From the NCBI RefSeq assembly GCF_002803605.1, contig NZ_PHRG01000001.1, positions 1-64,000 on the forward strand: a stretch of DNA of 64,000 nt, in the 5' to 3' direction. Shown piece after piece: positions 20,753 through 30,155 of this stretch. The notes below the pieces were generated by a model that ran no database searches, had not been told where the DNA came from, and saw only the letters and a program-made list of their open reading frames with translations. A program made the translations under genes and the position numbers. This stretch comes from Acinetobacter pseudolwoffii (GTDB lineage: Bacteria; Pseudomonadota; Gammaproteobacteria; Pseudomonadales; Moraxellaceae). Within the stretch, counting starts at the first letter, position 1; each line of letters opens with the position of its first letter.

Positions 20753-21685
20753 TTAAGAGTCTAGTCGATCCTGATAGTTTGCCAGATTTTTTTTAAGCGC
20801 TAATTGCTGTTTACGCTGCTTAAATAGATGCAGAATTCCTTCAATCACCAGCACCAATACGGCAAGCCAAATTGGAATATAAGTCAGCCACTCGCCAGCT
20901 TCGACACGCTCCCCCAAAGCCATCGAGGCAAAGGCCAACAGCACAGGTTCCAGATAACTCAACAATCCAAAGATCACAAAGGGTAAATATCGGCTGGCGA
21001 GAATATAGCTACCGAGTCCCAGTGCGCTCAAAAAACCCAATACCAATACTGCCCAGATTAAATGAGAATGATTTAACATGAGCTGCATCGAGTCGCTATA
21101 AATAAAACCCAGATAAAATGCAGCGGGCAAAATCAGAAATAGATCCCACCAGAATCCACCAAGATGATCGGTCGCAAATTTACGCCGCATAAAAAAATAA
21201 AGTGGATAAGCTAAAGCGACATAAACCGTTTCCCATGCGATTGAACCGATCCGCCAGATTTCATGTCCTACTCCCAACACTGCCAGAGCAACAGCAACCA
21301 TCTGAAAGGATGATAATTTTTCTTTATAAAGCACACAGCCGACCAGCACCATCACCAGAGGCAGGAGAAAATAACCGAGTGAAACTTCGAGACCACGCCC
21401 ATTAATGGGACCCCACAAAAACAGCCATAACTGCGTGGTACATAACAAGGAGCTGATCAGCAACCAGATCAAAAACGAAGGCTGTTGCAACACCCGTTTA
21501 AAAATACTGCTAATATGTTTCAGATCACCCGACCACCACATGAAGGCTGTAAGGAATGGCAAGGTCGCTAGCATGCGCCATGCAAAGGTCTGTTCACTAT
21601 CTAAAGGCTGTAAAAAAGGCGTAAATACATAGAGCACTCCAAAAACCACGGAGGCCAAGACAGATAACGCGATGCCTTTATACAT
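20753..21685 (-). CDS. rarD: EamA/RarD family transporter
   Basis: A ten-segment drug/metabolite transporter of 310 residues. It matches RarD by LEVSLGYFLLPLVMVLVG, GSIAWETVYVALAYPLYFFMRRKF and SYLEPVLLAFASMALGERV. RarD-like proteins are permeases with unproven substrates. The C-terminus is a basic cytoplasmic tail (LFKQRKQQLALKKNL). It is a single gene between gap and the lipocalin gene. Confidence 0.8.
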   Translation of the reverse strand: MYKGIALSVLASVVFGVLYVFTPFLQPLDSEQTFAWRMLATLPFLTAFMWWSGDLKHISSIFKRVLQQPSFLIWLLISSLLCTTQLWLFLWGPINGRGLEVSLGYFLLPLVMVLVGCVLYKEKLSSFQMVAVALAVLGVGHEIWRIGSIAWETVYVALAYPLYFFMRRKFATDHLGGFWWDLFLILPAAFYLGFIYSDSMQLMLNHSHLIWAVLVLGFLSALGLGSYILASRYLPFVIFGLLSYLEPVLLAFASMALGERVEAGEWLTYIPIWLAVLVLVIEGILHLFKQRKQQLALKKNLANYQDRLDS

Positions 21686-21800
21686 ATTTAAACTCTACTT
21701 TCGTTCGCCGGCATTATAACGATTAGTACAATAGAAAGCTTGATGCTTCATCTATTTAAAATGCAGCTATCTCTCGATTTTAGATTGCCTTTCGACATAT

Positions 21801-21830
21801 AAAATAAAAAAACCATGCCGTAGCATGGTT
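21801..21830 (-). terminator. terminator after the lipocalin gene
   Basis: AACCATGC-CGTA-GCATGGTT with an A-rich plus-strand flank that becomes a T-run on the minus strand. Confidence 0.85.
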
Positions 21831-21848
21831 TCCATTAAGACGATATTT

Positions 21849-22436
21849 TTATCTTTGAGTTTGTTTGGTATGAATCACATCGCTCAGGTCATAACCCACC
21901 GACTGTGCATATTGTAAATATTCATTCACCACATTTTTATCCAGTTGTGGATTACGTGAGAGTATCCACATATATTTACGTTTAGGCTCACCGACCAGAA
22001 CAGTTTGATAATTTTCATCCAGTTTTAAGACCCAATAATCGCCACGCCCGACCGGAATCCAGCGAATAAATTCGGGCAGGAAACTGACTTTTAATTTGGT
22101 ATTTTGCGGTGGATCTTGCACAAATGCCTCACCCAAGGATTGGGTGGGCTGACCATCTTTTTTCATACAGCGGTTATCGACCACAATATTGCCATTTTCA
22201 TTTAAGGTATAGGTTGCAGTGACATCACGATCGCATTTATTTTGAAAAGACAAAGGCTTGCGCGCCACTTCATACCAAGTCCCCAAATAACGGTCCAGTT
22301 CTACTTTTTCAACAGTGGCTAATGGCTCATTTTGCGCATAGGCCATCGTCGCCGCGCCAAAACCAAGAAGAACCGCACTACCCACAGCAATTTTTGCCAG
22401 CTTCAATCCATTACCTGAAGAATTTTGAGTTGTCAT
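21849..22436 (-). CDS. lipocalin, Blc family
   Basis: A protein of 195 residues. The N-terminal signal or anchor (residues 14-34, ending TMAYAQ) has no lipobox Cys, unlike E. coli Blc, so the protein is probably periplasmic rather than a lipoprotein. The lipocalin fold is shown by DRYLGTWYEVARKPLSFQNKC, GNIVVDNRC and the C-terminal YVLVGEPKRKYMWILSRNP-like strand, the typical Blc motif set. It binds lipids or hydrophobic molecules in the family; the ligand is unknown here. Confidence 0.88.
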   Translation of the reverse strand: MTTQNSSGNGLKLAKIAVGSAVLLGFGAATMAYAQNEPLATVEKVELDRYLGTWYEVARKPLSFQNKCDRDVTATYTLNENGNIVVDNRCMKKDGQPTQSLGEAFVQDPPQNTKLKVSFLPEFIRWIPVGRGDYWVLKLDENYQTVLVGEPKRKYMWILSRNPQLDKNVVNEYLQYAQSVGYDLSDVIHTKQTQR

Positions 22437-22581
22437 AAAAATACCTATTATATGTTCACAAAATATTTATTTAAAAATTTTCTGTTCTTACAATAGCCTT
22501 ATCCAAGCACTTGATTTGTTACATTATGTTTGGTTTATGATTGACTTTAGGTCATCGAAATAAAACTTCATGTAAAAAAAA

Positions 22582-24603
22582 TCAATCAAACATCTGGGCT
22601 TTTAAGCGCAAAATTTCATCACGCAGACGTGCAGCCTGCTCAAACTGTAACTCTTTAGAGGCTTTCAGCATTTCCTTTTCAAGCTTGTTAATATGCTTCG
22701 CAAACATTTTCGGGTCTGCCATGATATGTCGTTCATCTGCACTGATCGCGCGCGCCTGATCAGAAGCTTTCAATTCAATTGAATCATCATCCAATATTTC
22801 ACCGGTATCGATTTCCTTGATTACCTGACGGACTGCGCTACGCGGAGTAATACCATGCTCTTCATTAAACTGAATCTGCTTGGCACGACGTCGATCTGTC
22901 TCATCAATGGCTTTTTGCATTGAGTCAGTTATTCGATCTGCATACAAAATCGCCCTCCCTTTCAGGTTACGCGCAGCACGCCCGATAGTCTGAATGAGAG
23001 AACGCTCAGAACGCAGGAAACCTTCTTTATCGGCATCCAGAATCGCAACCAGTGACACTTCCGGCATATCCAGACCTTCACGCAGCAGGTTAATCCCGAC
23101 CAGCACATCGTGTACGCCAGTACGCAGCTCATGAATAATCTTGACGCGCTCAACGGTGTCGATATCCGAGTGTAAATAAGCGACCTTAATCCCGTACTCT
23201 TTTAAATAAGAGGTCAGGTCTTCTGCCATGCGCTTGGTCAAGGTGGTGACCAGTACCCGCTCATTGATATCTTTGCGCAGATTAATTTCTGAAAGTACAT
23301 CATCGACTTGCGTCAGTACCGGACGAATTTCAATTTCAGGATCGATCAGACCGGTCGGACGTACCACCTGCTCGACAATCTGCTGCGATTTTTCCAGTTC
23401 ATAACGTGCTGGCGTTGCGCTGACATAAACGGTGGTCGGGACAATGCGTTCCCATTCTTCAAATTTCATCGGGCGGTTATCTAGCGCGCTTGGCAAACGG
23501 AAGCCGTAATTCACCAGATTTTCTTTGCGCGAACGGTCGCCTTTATACATGGCACCAATTTGTGGCACAGTCACATGCGATTCATCAATAATCAGCAAGG
23601 CATCATCGGGAATATAATCGAACAAGGTTGGCGGCGCCTCGCCTGAAGGACGTCCAGACAAATGACGCGAGTAGTTTTCGATGCCATTGGTATAGCCCAA
23701 CTGCTGCATCATTTCCAGATCATAACGGGTACGCTGTTCAATCCGCTGCGCTTCCAGCAATTTGTCATTTTCACGAAAGAACACCAGTCGTTCTTTGAGT
23801 TCTTCCCGAATGGTTTCAATCGCGCGGGATAAATTGTCTTTTGGCGTGACATAGTGACTTTTGGGATAAATCGTCACCCGCGGGACTTTGCGCACCATTT
23901 TTCCGGTCAGTGGATCAAACCAGCGGATGGAGTCGACTTCATCATCAAACAGTTCAATCCGGATGGCATCCTGATCCGATTCTGCCGGAAAAATATCGAT
24001 AATTTCCCCACGAATACGATAAGTACCGCGCAGGAATTCCAGTTCATTACGCGAATACTGCATTTCGACCAGACGGCGGATAATGTCATCACGACCAATG
24101 CGGTCGCCTTCCACCACATGCAGCAACATGCTCATGTAGGCATTCGGATCACCCAAACCATAAATTGCAGAAACTGATGCGACAATAATTGCATCACGAC
24201 GTTCTAATAATGATCGGGTCGCGGAAAGACGCATCTGGTCAATATGGTCATTAATTGCGGCATCTTTCTCGATAAAAGTATCTGAAGATGGCACATAAGC
24301 TTCCGGCTGATAATAATCATAATAACTGACAAAATACTCGACGGCGTTATTCGGGAAAAATGCTTTAAATTCGCCATAAAGCTGTGCAGCCAGCGTTTTG
24401 TTATGTGCCATGACAATGGTCGGACGCTGGGTCTGTGCAATTACATTGGCCATGGTATAAGTCTTACCCGACCCGGTAACGCCCAGTAAAAGCTGATCAT
24501 GAAAGCCCTGTTCAATACCCTTGACCAGCTTTTCAATGGCCTGTGGCTGATCACCTGCGGGTTGATAACTGGTTACTAATTCAAAGGGTTGCTTATCAGT
24601 CAC
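22582..24603 (-). CDS. uvrB: excinuclease ABC subunit B
   Basis: The damage-recognition helicase of nucleotide excision repair. With this start it has 673 residues. Walker [11 protein letters not shown], the beta-hairpin [29 protein letters not shown], and the helicase motif QTIGRAARN are present. The C-terminal UVR domain, which binds UvrC, ends the protein ([21 protein letters not shown]). The frame reaches a TTG at 24618, but GTG at 24603 with GAGA nine bases upstream gives the more usual N-terminus ([11 protein letters not shown]). Confidence 0.95.
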   Translation of the reverse strand: MTDKQPFELVTSYQPAGDQPQAIEKLVKGIEQGFHDQLLLGVTGSGKTYTMANVIAQTQRPTIVMAHNKTLAAQLYGEFKAFFPNNAVEYFVSYYDYYQPEAYVPSSDTFIEKDAAINDHIDQMRLSATRSLLERRDAIIVASVSAIYGLGDPNAYMSMLLHVVEGDRIGRDDIIRRLVEMQYSRNELEFLRGTYRIRGEIIDIFPAESDQDAIRIELFDDEVDSIRWFDPLTGKMVRKVPRVTIYPKSHYVTPKDNLSRAIETIREELKERLVFFRENDKLLEAQRIEQRTRYDLEMMQQLGYTNGIENYSRHLSGRPSGEAPPTLFDYIPDDALLIIDESHVTVPQIGAMYKGDRSRKENLVNYGFRLPSALDNRPMKFEEWERIVPTTVYVSATPARYELEKSQQIVEQVVRPTGLIDPEIEIRPVLTQVDDVLSEINLRKDINERVLVTTLTKRMAEDLTSYLKEYGIKVAYLHSDIDTVERVKIIHELRTGVHDVLVGINLLREGLDMPEVSLVAILDADKEGFLRSERSLIQTIGRAARNLKGRAILYADRITDSMQKAIDETDRRRAKQIQFNEEHGITPRSAVRQVIKEIDTGEILDDDSIELKASDQARAISADERHIMADPKMFAKHINKLEKEMLKASKELQFEQAARLRDEILRLKAQMFD

Positions 24604-24836
24604 AGCTACATGTCTCAACTCGAATGCGGATCAGGAATTTTAGCAGATTTCAGACTTGCCGGAGCAGATTCCATAGCCAAAATACCGAAATCCAACAGAT
24701 GATGACAGTCGAGAAATATGTTGAGAATTCTCATATTTAGTCAGTCTTTCAACATTCAGGCCATCCCTGCTTTTTACTTGACCCCAACCCCGATCAAAGG
24801 CAACATGAAGATCAGGATGGCCTCGAATAGACAATT

Positions 24837-25625
24837 ATGACTTACCACTATCACGATGAAAATATTGTTAAATCCCTTCCGGAAAATACCGTGTTTGTTT
24901 TTGGCAGCAATCTGGCGGGTCAGCATAGCGCAGGCGCAGCAAGAACAGCGCTTGAGCATTTTGGTGCAGTCATGGGCGTCGGTCGTGGCTGGTCGGGTCA
25001 AAGCTATGCCATTCCAACCATGAACGAGCATTTGCAGCAAATGCCGCTGTCACAAATCCAGCACTATATCGATGACTTCAAGATTTACACCAAAAACCAT
25101 TCTAAAAATAAATATTTTATTACGTCTTTAGGATGCGGGATCGCAGGTTATAAAGTCGAAGAAATTGCACCGATGTTTAAAGGCATTTCACGCAATGTCA
25201 TTTTCCCGCAATCTTTCCGCCCTTTTGTGGAAAAGCCTCTACCCAAATTAAGCGCAAACTTCCTACATACGATTTTTCGCGATTCAGTCATTTTAAATCC
25301 TGCGACTGATGAGCTGATTGAAGAATTGCCATTGACCGAAAATGAAAAAAGTCTGGCGAGGATTATTTTAAATACCCAGATCTATCCGACCGACAGCAAT
25401 GGGCGGGAACGGGTCTTCGAAATTGAAGATATCCTGCATAATCTAAATACCAAACTGGTCGATTTTCAGAGTCATTCGGAAGGTGCCATGCTGTTTGGGG
25501 GTGTAATTTTAGCGCTACTTGAGCTGTATAATATTAATGAAAAAGACTTTATTGATGTCTGGCAAGAACAGCGAGAAATTGCCCCACCAAAACCGGAAAA
25601 TAAAGCACGTAAAAGCATTCGCTAA
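24837..25625 (+). CDS. macro-domain-like protein with a helical C-terminal region
   Basis: A 262-residue soluble protein. Residues 17-135 have a macro-domain-like layout: VFVFGSNLAGQHSAGAA then a Gly-rich GVGRGWSGQSYAIPTM, and later FITSLGCGIAGY followed by NVIFPQSF. In related families this fold binds ADP-ribose or nucleotide metabolites. Residues 165-262 are a separate, mostly helical region ending in a basic tail. It is transcribed divergently from uvrB and followed by a terminator. I recognise the N-terminal fold type but not a named family, and I infer no substrate. Confidence 0.7.
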   Translation: MTYHYHDENIVKSLPENTVFVFGSNLAGQHSAGAARTALEHFGAVMGVGRGWSGQSYAIPTMNEHLQQMPLSQIQHYIDDFKIYTKNHSKNKYFITSLGCGIAGYKVEEIAPMFKGISRNVIFPQSFRPFVEKPLPKLSANFLHTIFRDSVILNPATDELIEELPLTENEKSLARIILNTQIYPTDSNGRERVFEIEDILHNLNTKLVDFQSHSEGAMLFGGVILALLELYNINEKDFIDVWQEQREIAPPKPENKARKSIR

Positions 25626-25639
25626 TAACTTATCTCTCT

Positions 25640-25668
25640 AAAAGCCAATTTCTGAATTGGCTTTTTTT
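25640..25668 (+). terminator. terminator after the macro-like gene
   Basis: AAAAGCCAATT-TCTG-AATTGGCTTTT, an 11-bp stem followed by T. Confidence 0.9.
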
Positions 25669-25770
25669 ATGGGCATAAGATGTGCAAGGTCAATAGATCA
25701 ACTAATTATTTTATTCTGCTTAGCGATGAGCTTTTTGAGATGTTGCATGTATTCGATCAAGATCATGCAC

Positions 25771-25826
25771 ATGAGAAATGAGAAATGAGAAATGAGAAAT
25801 GAGAAATGAGAAATGAGAAATGAGAA
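25771..25826 (+). repeat. heptanucleotide tandem repeat (ATGAGAA)8
   Basis: Eight perfect copies of ATGAGAA lie head to tail between two convergent genes. The unit gives a stop codon in each plus-strand frame, and none on the minus strand, but no start codon or ORF uses it. It looks non-coding. Confidence 0.97.
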
Positions 25827-25906
25827 AAATCTGACCAAGGTTTTATCTGCTCGAGAAATAAGGAAATAGATGAAATATTAATTGCTGAATATCTAAAAAT
25901 TTACAC

Positions 25907-25936
25907 AAAAAAAGCCATGACTCATCATAGCTTTTT
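25907..25936 (-). terminator. terminator after the 60-codon gene
   Basis: AAAAAGCcATGA-CTCA-TCATaGCTTTTT with one C-A mismatch, flanked by A and T runs. Confidence 0.6.
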
Positions 25937-25948
25937 GAGTTCGACCAA

Positions 25949-26128
25949 TTAACGTTTACCCATTGAACGACGCGTACCGCGTGGCGGCATCCAGGTACGG
26001 TCAGCATAACGCTGCGGTCTTGGTCTTAAATCTTCCAGAACTTCTTCCGCAGCATTTTGCTCCGCTTGTTTGATCGGGAAAGGTAAATTAACCAGAGGCT
26101 TTTTTTTGGGAGGCGTTTGGGTGCTCAT
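25949..26128 (-). CDS. small basic hypothetical protein, 59 aa
   Basis: A small protein rich in Pro, Arg and Lys, ending in RTWMPPRGTRRSMGKR. It has no membrane segment. I recognise no family. The frame can begin at a GTG (26137), but the ATG at 26128, preceded by GAG, is preferred. The gene is flanked by its own terminator downstream and by a 446-bp non-coding region upstream. Confidence 0.6.
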   Translation of the reverse strand: MSTQTPPKKKPLVNLPFPIKQAEQNAAEEVLEDLRPRPQRYADRTWMPPRGTRRSMGKR

Positions 26129-26574
26129 ATGATTCACTCAATAATATATGCGCCTATTGTACAAAAAAACTCAGGCAACTGGGTAGCAGGATCTTGGATA
26201 AATTCTGTTAGTACTATTTGGAGCTCAAGCACGGAAAGCAAAAATCAATTCATTCCTAAACGACTTGCTGCAAAAATCGGCCTCATTCAGGAACAAAAAC
26301 CTATATTGAGGACTTAAAAAATCGAAATTCTGCTGAGATAAAAACCAGATTTTTCTCTACTTAAACTAACTGTCTACATTTTAAAAGACTTATTTTACAG
26401 ATGTTTCTTTGTTAACAGCTCAAACCTTGTATACAAAAAACACACAAAAGCTACCAATCTTAACCGATGGTTAACCTTTGATCTATTGTTCTATAACTGA
26501 ATTTTTTAATGAAGTTCACATAATTAGTGAACTAGAAAAACGAATAAATACACTGGACATGGAGTTCCAAATCA
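26129..26574. other. 446-bp gap upstream of the OmpW-family gene
   Basis: This AT-rich stretch contains no convincing gene; a plus-strand 66-codon frame has no ribosome site. It holds the promoter of the porin gene and the small inverted repeat TTAACC-GAT-GGTTAA at 26460-26474, a possible operator. Confidence 0.4.
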
Positions 26575-27627
26575 ATGAAAACAATGCTGGCATGTATGGC
26601 AGGCCTTGCCACTTTACCTATGGTCGCCCACGCAGATTCGCCTTATTTTAGTCTACAGGATGGAGATGGCTTTAAACGCTTTTCTGTGTCTGTGGGTGCA
26701 CTGCATGTGATGCCACAAGGTAAGGCCCAATCTTTTGCAGTCAATACTGCGGTCAAAAATGGTGAAGTAAGTGATGTCGGGGCAGTCAAGTCAAGTACTG
26801 TACGCGACAATATTCGTGAAGGTTATAAAATCCCGCCTTTACTCGATTTAGCTTTAAACCTACCCGAAATCTCGGCTCCCCTCAGTGGGCAAGCCACCAT
26901 TCAAGGTTTAGAACAATGGAATAATCCAGGGACTGGTCTGGAAGCCGATGATGTTACGACTTTAGGCATCATGACCAATTACTATTTTACTGATCATATT
27001 TCCTTTGAAGTGAAAGCTGGTATTCCACCCAAAGTGGATTTACAAGGCAGTGGTAAAATCTATGCCCCATTTTCGGCCATCGCAACCCCCCTGGGGGGTG
27101 CCTTAGGCAACCTTGAATTGGCCAATGATCTTCTGATTACAGACTTGGAAGCCTATGGCCCTGCTGCCTCGGCCCGTGCCTGGACACCTGCCGTTGAATT
27201 CCAGTATCACTTTGGTAAAACCGGAGTGAATAAATTTCGTCCTTATGTCGGCTTAGGTGTGATGTATGCCTATTTTAATGAACTGGAAATCAACTCGCGT
27301 ACCGAGCAGGACCTGATTGCTGCTGGACATATGATTGCCAATATTAAACAAGGCAATGCTGGTGCTTCCCTTGAAGGTAAGCTAAGTGAAGCCGATCCTA
27401 AAGTAAAACTTGAAGCCTCAGATGTCTTTGCCCCTGTCGCTACGGTTGGCTTCAGTTATGACTTTAATGATACCTGGTTTGCGGTCGGCTCAGTCTCCTA
27501 CGCACATCTGAAAAATGATACAACCATTACCGTCACTGATAGTACGTTGGGCGAACTGATTCGTTCCAAGGCAGATATTGAGATTAATCCGATTCTGGCC
27601 TATGCAGGTATTGGCATGCGTTTCTAA
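26575..27627 (+). CDS. OmpW-family outer-membrane protein
   Basis: A 350-residue outer-membrane beta-barrel protein. The signal peptide ends at VAHADS (residues 1-20). The mature part shows SVSVGALHVMPQGKAQ near the start, a periplasm-to-barrel pattern with KFRPYVGLGVMYAYF and PILAYAGIGMRF, and the terminal Phe typical for BAM recognition. OmpW proteins form narrow channels for small hydrophobic molecules. This member is longer than E. coli OmpW (about 212 aa) because of two extra loops in the first 130 residues and a loop near residue 250. Confidence 0.85.
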   Translation: MKTMLACMAGLATLPMVAHADSPYFSLQDGDGFKRFSVSVGALHVMPQGKAQSFAVNTAVKNGEVSDVGAVKSSTVRDNIREGYKIPPLLDLALNLPEISAPLSGQATIQGLEQWNNPGTGLEADDVTTLGIMTNYYFTDHISFEVKAGIPPKVDLQGSGKIYAPFSAIATPLGGALGNLELANDLLITDLEAYGPAASARAWTPAVEFQYHFGKTGVNKFRPYVGLGVMYAYFNELEINSRTEQDLIAAGHMIANIKQGNAGASLEGKLSEADPKVKLEASDVFAPVATVGFSYDFNDTWFAVGSVSYAHLKNDTTITVTDSTLGELIRSKADIEINPILAYAGIGMRF

Positions 27628-27646
27628 GTTCAATATCAGGTTTCAG

Positions 27647-27672
27647 AAAAACGGCTTCGGCCGTTTTTTTAG
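27647..27672 (+). terminator. terminator after the OmpW-family gene
   Basis: AAAAACGGC-TTCG-GCCGTTTTT with a UUCG-type loop. Confidence 0.93.
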
Positions 27673-27781
27673 GCTTAAAATATTGATAAAAAAAATTTAT
27701 CTTTCGATCAATTTTTATTTTATCGCCTCCTTTACCTGAATCGAATACTATAAGCGCTGACTTTATCTGCCTGCCTGCCCT

Positions 27782-28996
27782 ATGTCCGATACTCCATTTT
27801 CCAAAGCGCTTATTTTTATGCTGATTGGCTCCGCTATCATTCTGGCATTGTCATTGGGCGTACGTCATGCATTTGGTCTTTATCTGGTGCCGATGAGTGA
27901 TGAATTTGGTTGGGGACATAATGTTTTTAGCTTGGCGATTGCCATGCAAAACCTGATCTGGGGAGCAGTACAACCCATTACTGGAGCCTTCGCAGATAAA
28001 TATGGCAGCAAGATTGTCGTTGCCTTAGGTGGGGCACTCTATGCCGTGGGCTTGCTACTCATGGCGATCAGTTCTACTGGACTGCTGTTAAATCTGAGTG
28101 TGGGCCTGATTTTAGGTCTGGCCCTGTCTGCAACATCTTTCCCGGTTTTACTGTCTGCTGTAGGACGTGCTGCACCACCAGAAAAACGCAGTCTGGCGAT
28201 GGGTATTGCCAGTGCTGCCGGATCTTTTGGCCAGTTTATCATGCTGCCTTCGACCCTGTTGCTGTTACAGAATGTCGGTTGGTCAGGAGCATTGGTGGTC
28301 AGTGCGATTTTGATTGCCCTGATTGTACCACTGGCCTGGATGCTGAAAGCACCAATGTATATTCATCCAAATGCAGCATCTACACCCAATAAAGTGTCCC
28401 TCAGTTTTAAACAGATTCTGCTGGTAGTGAAAAATCATAAACCCTTCTGGTTTCTGTCTATGGGCTTTTTTGTCTGCGGTTTCCAGGTGGTATTTATTGG
28501 CATTCACCTGCCGGGTTATCTGATTGATCACGGTTTTAATGCCACCACAGGGACTATTTTTCTGGCATTGGTGGGTCTATTTAATGTGGTCGGCACCTAT
28601 ACTGCGGGCTGGCTCGGGGGTAAATATTCCAAGCCGCATTTGTTGATGGGTCTCTATGGCTTACGCGGGATCGCAATTATTGCCTTTCTCATGCTGCCAC
28701 TGAGCACATGGACAGTCTATGCCTTTGGTGTCATTATGGGATTACTCTGGCTATCGACCGTTCCGCTCACCAACGGCATTGTGGCGAATATGTTCGGGGT
28801 GAAATACCTGACCATGCTCAGTGGTATCGTGTTTTTTACCCATCAGGTCGGCTCGTTTTTCGGTGGTTATCTTGGCGGAGTCAATCATGACTTGAGTGGT
28901 AATTATAATGCTGTCTGGATGCTGTCGATTGCCTTAAGCATTTTTGGCGTATTGGTACATTTCTGGGTCAATGAGGAGCAAATTGTGCATGACTGA
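27782..28996 (+). CDS. MFS transporter
   Basis: A major facilitator of 404 residues with 12 segments. The first segment block has RHAFGLYLVPMSDEFGWGHNVFSLAIAMQNLIWG, and the loop between TM2 and TM3 is GAFADKYGSKIVV (MFS A-motif). The pattern fits monocarboxylate or oxalate/formate-type antiporters, but the substrate is not known. The stop overlaps the start of a 44-codon membrane ORF, so translation appears coupled. Confidence 0.85.
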   Translation: MSDTPFSKALIFMLIGSAIILALSLGVRHAFGLYLVPMSDEFGWGHNVFSLAIAMQNLIWGAVQPITGAFADKYGSKIVVALGGALYAVGLLLMAISSTGLLLNLSVGLILGLALSATSFPVLLSAVGRAAPPEKRSLAMGIASAAGSFGQFIMLPSTLLLLQNVGWSGALVVSAILIALIVPLAWMLKAPMYIHPNAASTPNKVSLSFKQILLVVKNHKPFWFLSMGFFVCGFQVVFIGIHLPGYLIDHGFNATTGTIFLALVGLFNVVGTYTAGWLGGKYSKPHLLMGLYGLRGIAIIAFLMLPLSTWTVYAFGVIMGLLWLSTVPLTNGIVANMFGVKYLTMLSGIVFFTHQVGSFFGGYLGGVNHDLSGNYNAVWMLSIALSIFGVLVHFWVNEEQIVHD

Positions 28997-29123
28997 TTCT
29001 ATGCTCATACTCAAAATCTCGATTGCTGTGGCGCTCTTGCTTTTATTTGCTCTGTCGGTGGCATTATGGATCCAGACACCGCAGCTGTTTGAATACTTTA
29101 ATCAGGCCTTTTGTGCGCATTAA
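28989..29123 (+). CDS. 44-aa membrane ORF overlapping the MFS gene
   Basis: The ATG lies inside the last three codons of the MFS gene (overlap of eight bases). AGGAG is ten bases upstream. The product is a single hydrophobic helix (residues 6-27, LILKISIAVALLLLFALSVA) followed by a polar tail ending in FNQAFCAH. It resembles small accessory subunits found next to oxalate/formate-type MFS proteins, but that link is inferred from position and size. It has no similarity that I recognise. Confidence 0.6.
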   Translation: MTDSMLILKISIAVALLLLFALSVALWIQTPQLFEYFNQAFCAH

Positions 29124-29453
29124 ACTGCTGAAATTTACTCAGCTAAATAAACACAATTCACAGCACAATACCTTAAATGATTCATAATCAATAGAATAAT
29201 AAAAATACAAGGTTATTTATAAACTTTCGATCATTACTTTTTTAATTTTGTTTCAATCGGCAATTTTCTTAGATGCTCATGAACAAGAAAATTCCGAGAC
29301 TTTACATTCCAGTCGTCCTTTTCCAGCCGATCAGCACCATTTACTCAAACGGATCAGTCTTGCCGGTAGTCGCCTGTATTAATGAGAAACATCATAATAA
29401 AAAAAGGACGATCCAGCCTTCCAGAATAATTAGATCAGCGAGGTATACACTTT
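29124..29453 (+). other. non-coding stretch before the 29.45-kb terminator
   Basis: The 330 bases between the small MFS-linked ORF and the terminator at 29454 hold no ORF with a ribosome site. A 65-codon frame from 29273 ends in the hairpin loop and is not supported. It may be a 3' UTR or a small RNA gene. Confidence 0.4.
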
Positions 29454-29494
29454 CACCATTGAGGAACTAACCACCTCAATGGTGTTTTATTTTT
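29454..29494 (+). terminator. strong terminator with no gene directly before it
   Basis: CACCATTGAGG ... CCTCAATGGTG, an 11-bp perfect stem with a 9-base loop, then TTTTATTTTT. Confidence 0.9.
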
Positions 29495-29682
29495 GGGATA
29501 TTGCCAGTTCTGCTCGAGTGAATTTTATTTTTCAAGCTTGATGAATATAAGATTCTTTCGTATATCCTTTTACATAACCAAGTTATTCTTTACTTTTTCT
29601 CACCTAATTAACCTAGTGTGTTTTCCTTTTTCTGCTTAGCGTATTCAGTCATGAATATGTTTATCGCCTTAAGGAGAAAAAG

Positions 29683-30012
29683 ATGAATACCAGTCATTTG
29701 TCAGATTGTGTTCAAACCTGTATGAGCTGCTCCCTCACCTGTACTGCTTGTGCAGCTGCCTGCTTAAAAGAAGAACATGTAGAAATGATGCGTGAATGCA
29801 TCCAGCGTTGTCTGGATTGTGCCGATATTTGTCAGCTCTGCGCGCGTATGGAGCAGAAGCAATCGCCTTTTATGCAGGAAATCTGCGAGCTGTGTGCCAA
29901 GGCTTGTGATTATTGCGCAGAAGAATGCAGTCAGCACCAACATGAACATTGTCAGCAATGTGCAGAAGCCTGTCGCCGTTGTGCAGAAGAATGCCGAAAA
30001 ATGGCTGCTTAA
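29683..30012 (+). CDS. cysteine-rich four-helix-bundle copper-binding protein (Csp-like)
   Basis: A 109-residue cytosolic-type protein with no signal peptide and 21 Cys residues, mostly as CxxxC and CxxC along helices. Positions include 9, 13, 16, 20, 23, 27, 39, 43, 46, 50, 53, 68, 71, 75, 78, 82, 90, 93, 97, 100 and 104. This pattern is that of the four-helix Csp/DUF326 family, where cysteines inside the bundle store Cu(I). A His-rich turn (QHQHEH) is near residues 84-89. The ATG is preceded by AAGGAG. No copper genes lie beside it. Confidence 0.88.
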   Translation: MNTSHLSDCVQTCMSCSLTCTACAAACLKEEHVEMMRECIQRCLDCADICQLCARMEQKQSPFMQEICELCAKACDYCAEECSQHQHEHCQQCAEACRRCAEECRKMAA

Positions 30013-30096
30013 AAAGCAAGTTAATCAACTTTATCTTCATCCGAATTGAATTGAATTGGTCAATGCTTTATCTTCTAGCTGATTTAAAGCATTTAA

Positions 30097-30132
30097 AACA
30101 AAAAACCCGCAAGCCTTCACTTACGGGTTTTT
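30097..30132 (-). terminator. terminator after sthA
   Basis: AAAAAACCCGcAAG ... CTTaCGGGTTTTTT with one C-A mismatch and A/T flanks. Confidence 0.75.
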
Positions 30133-30155
30133 TAAATCCAAGGCAAACATCTCGC

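Noticed and set aside
24774..25040. 88-codon minus-strand ORF opposite the macro-like gene
   Set aside because: It overlaps the well-supported plus-strand gene and has no recognisable motif.
25771..25826. Heptamer repeat as a CRISPR array or phase-variable gene switch
   Set aside because: Units are 7 bp without spacers, and no start codon or ORF runs through them.
26117..26317. 66-codon plus-strand ORF in the gap before the OmpW gene
   Set aside because: It overlaps the start of the opposite 59-aa gene, lacks a ribosome site and resembles no family.
29273..29470. 65-codon plus-strand ORF
   Set aside because: No Shine-Dalgarno, no recognisable sequence, and its stop lies in the loop of a terminator hairpin.
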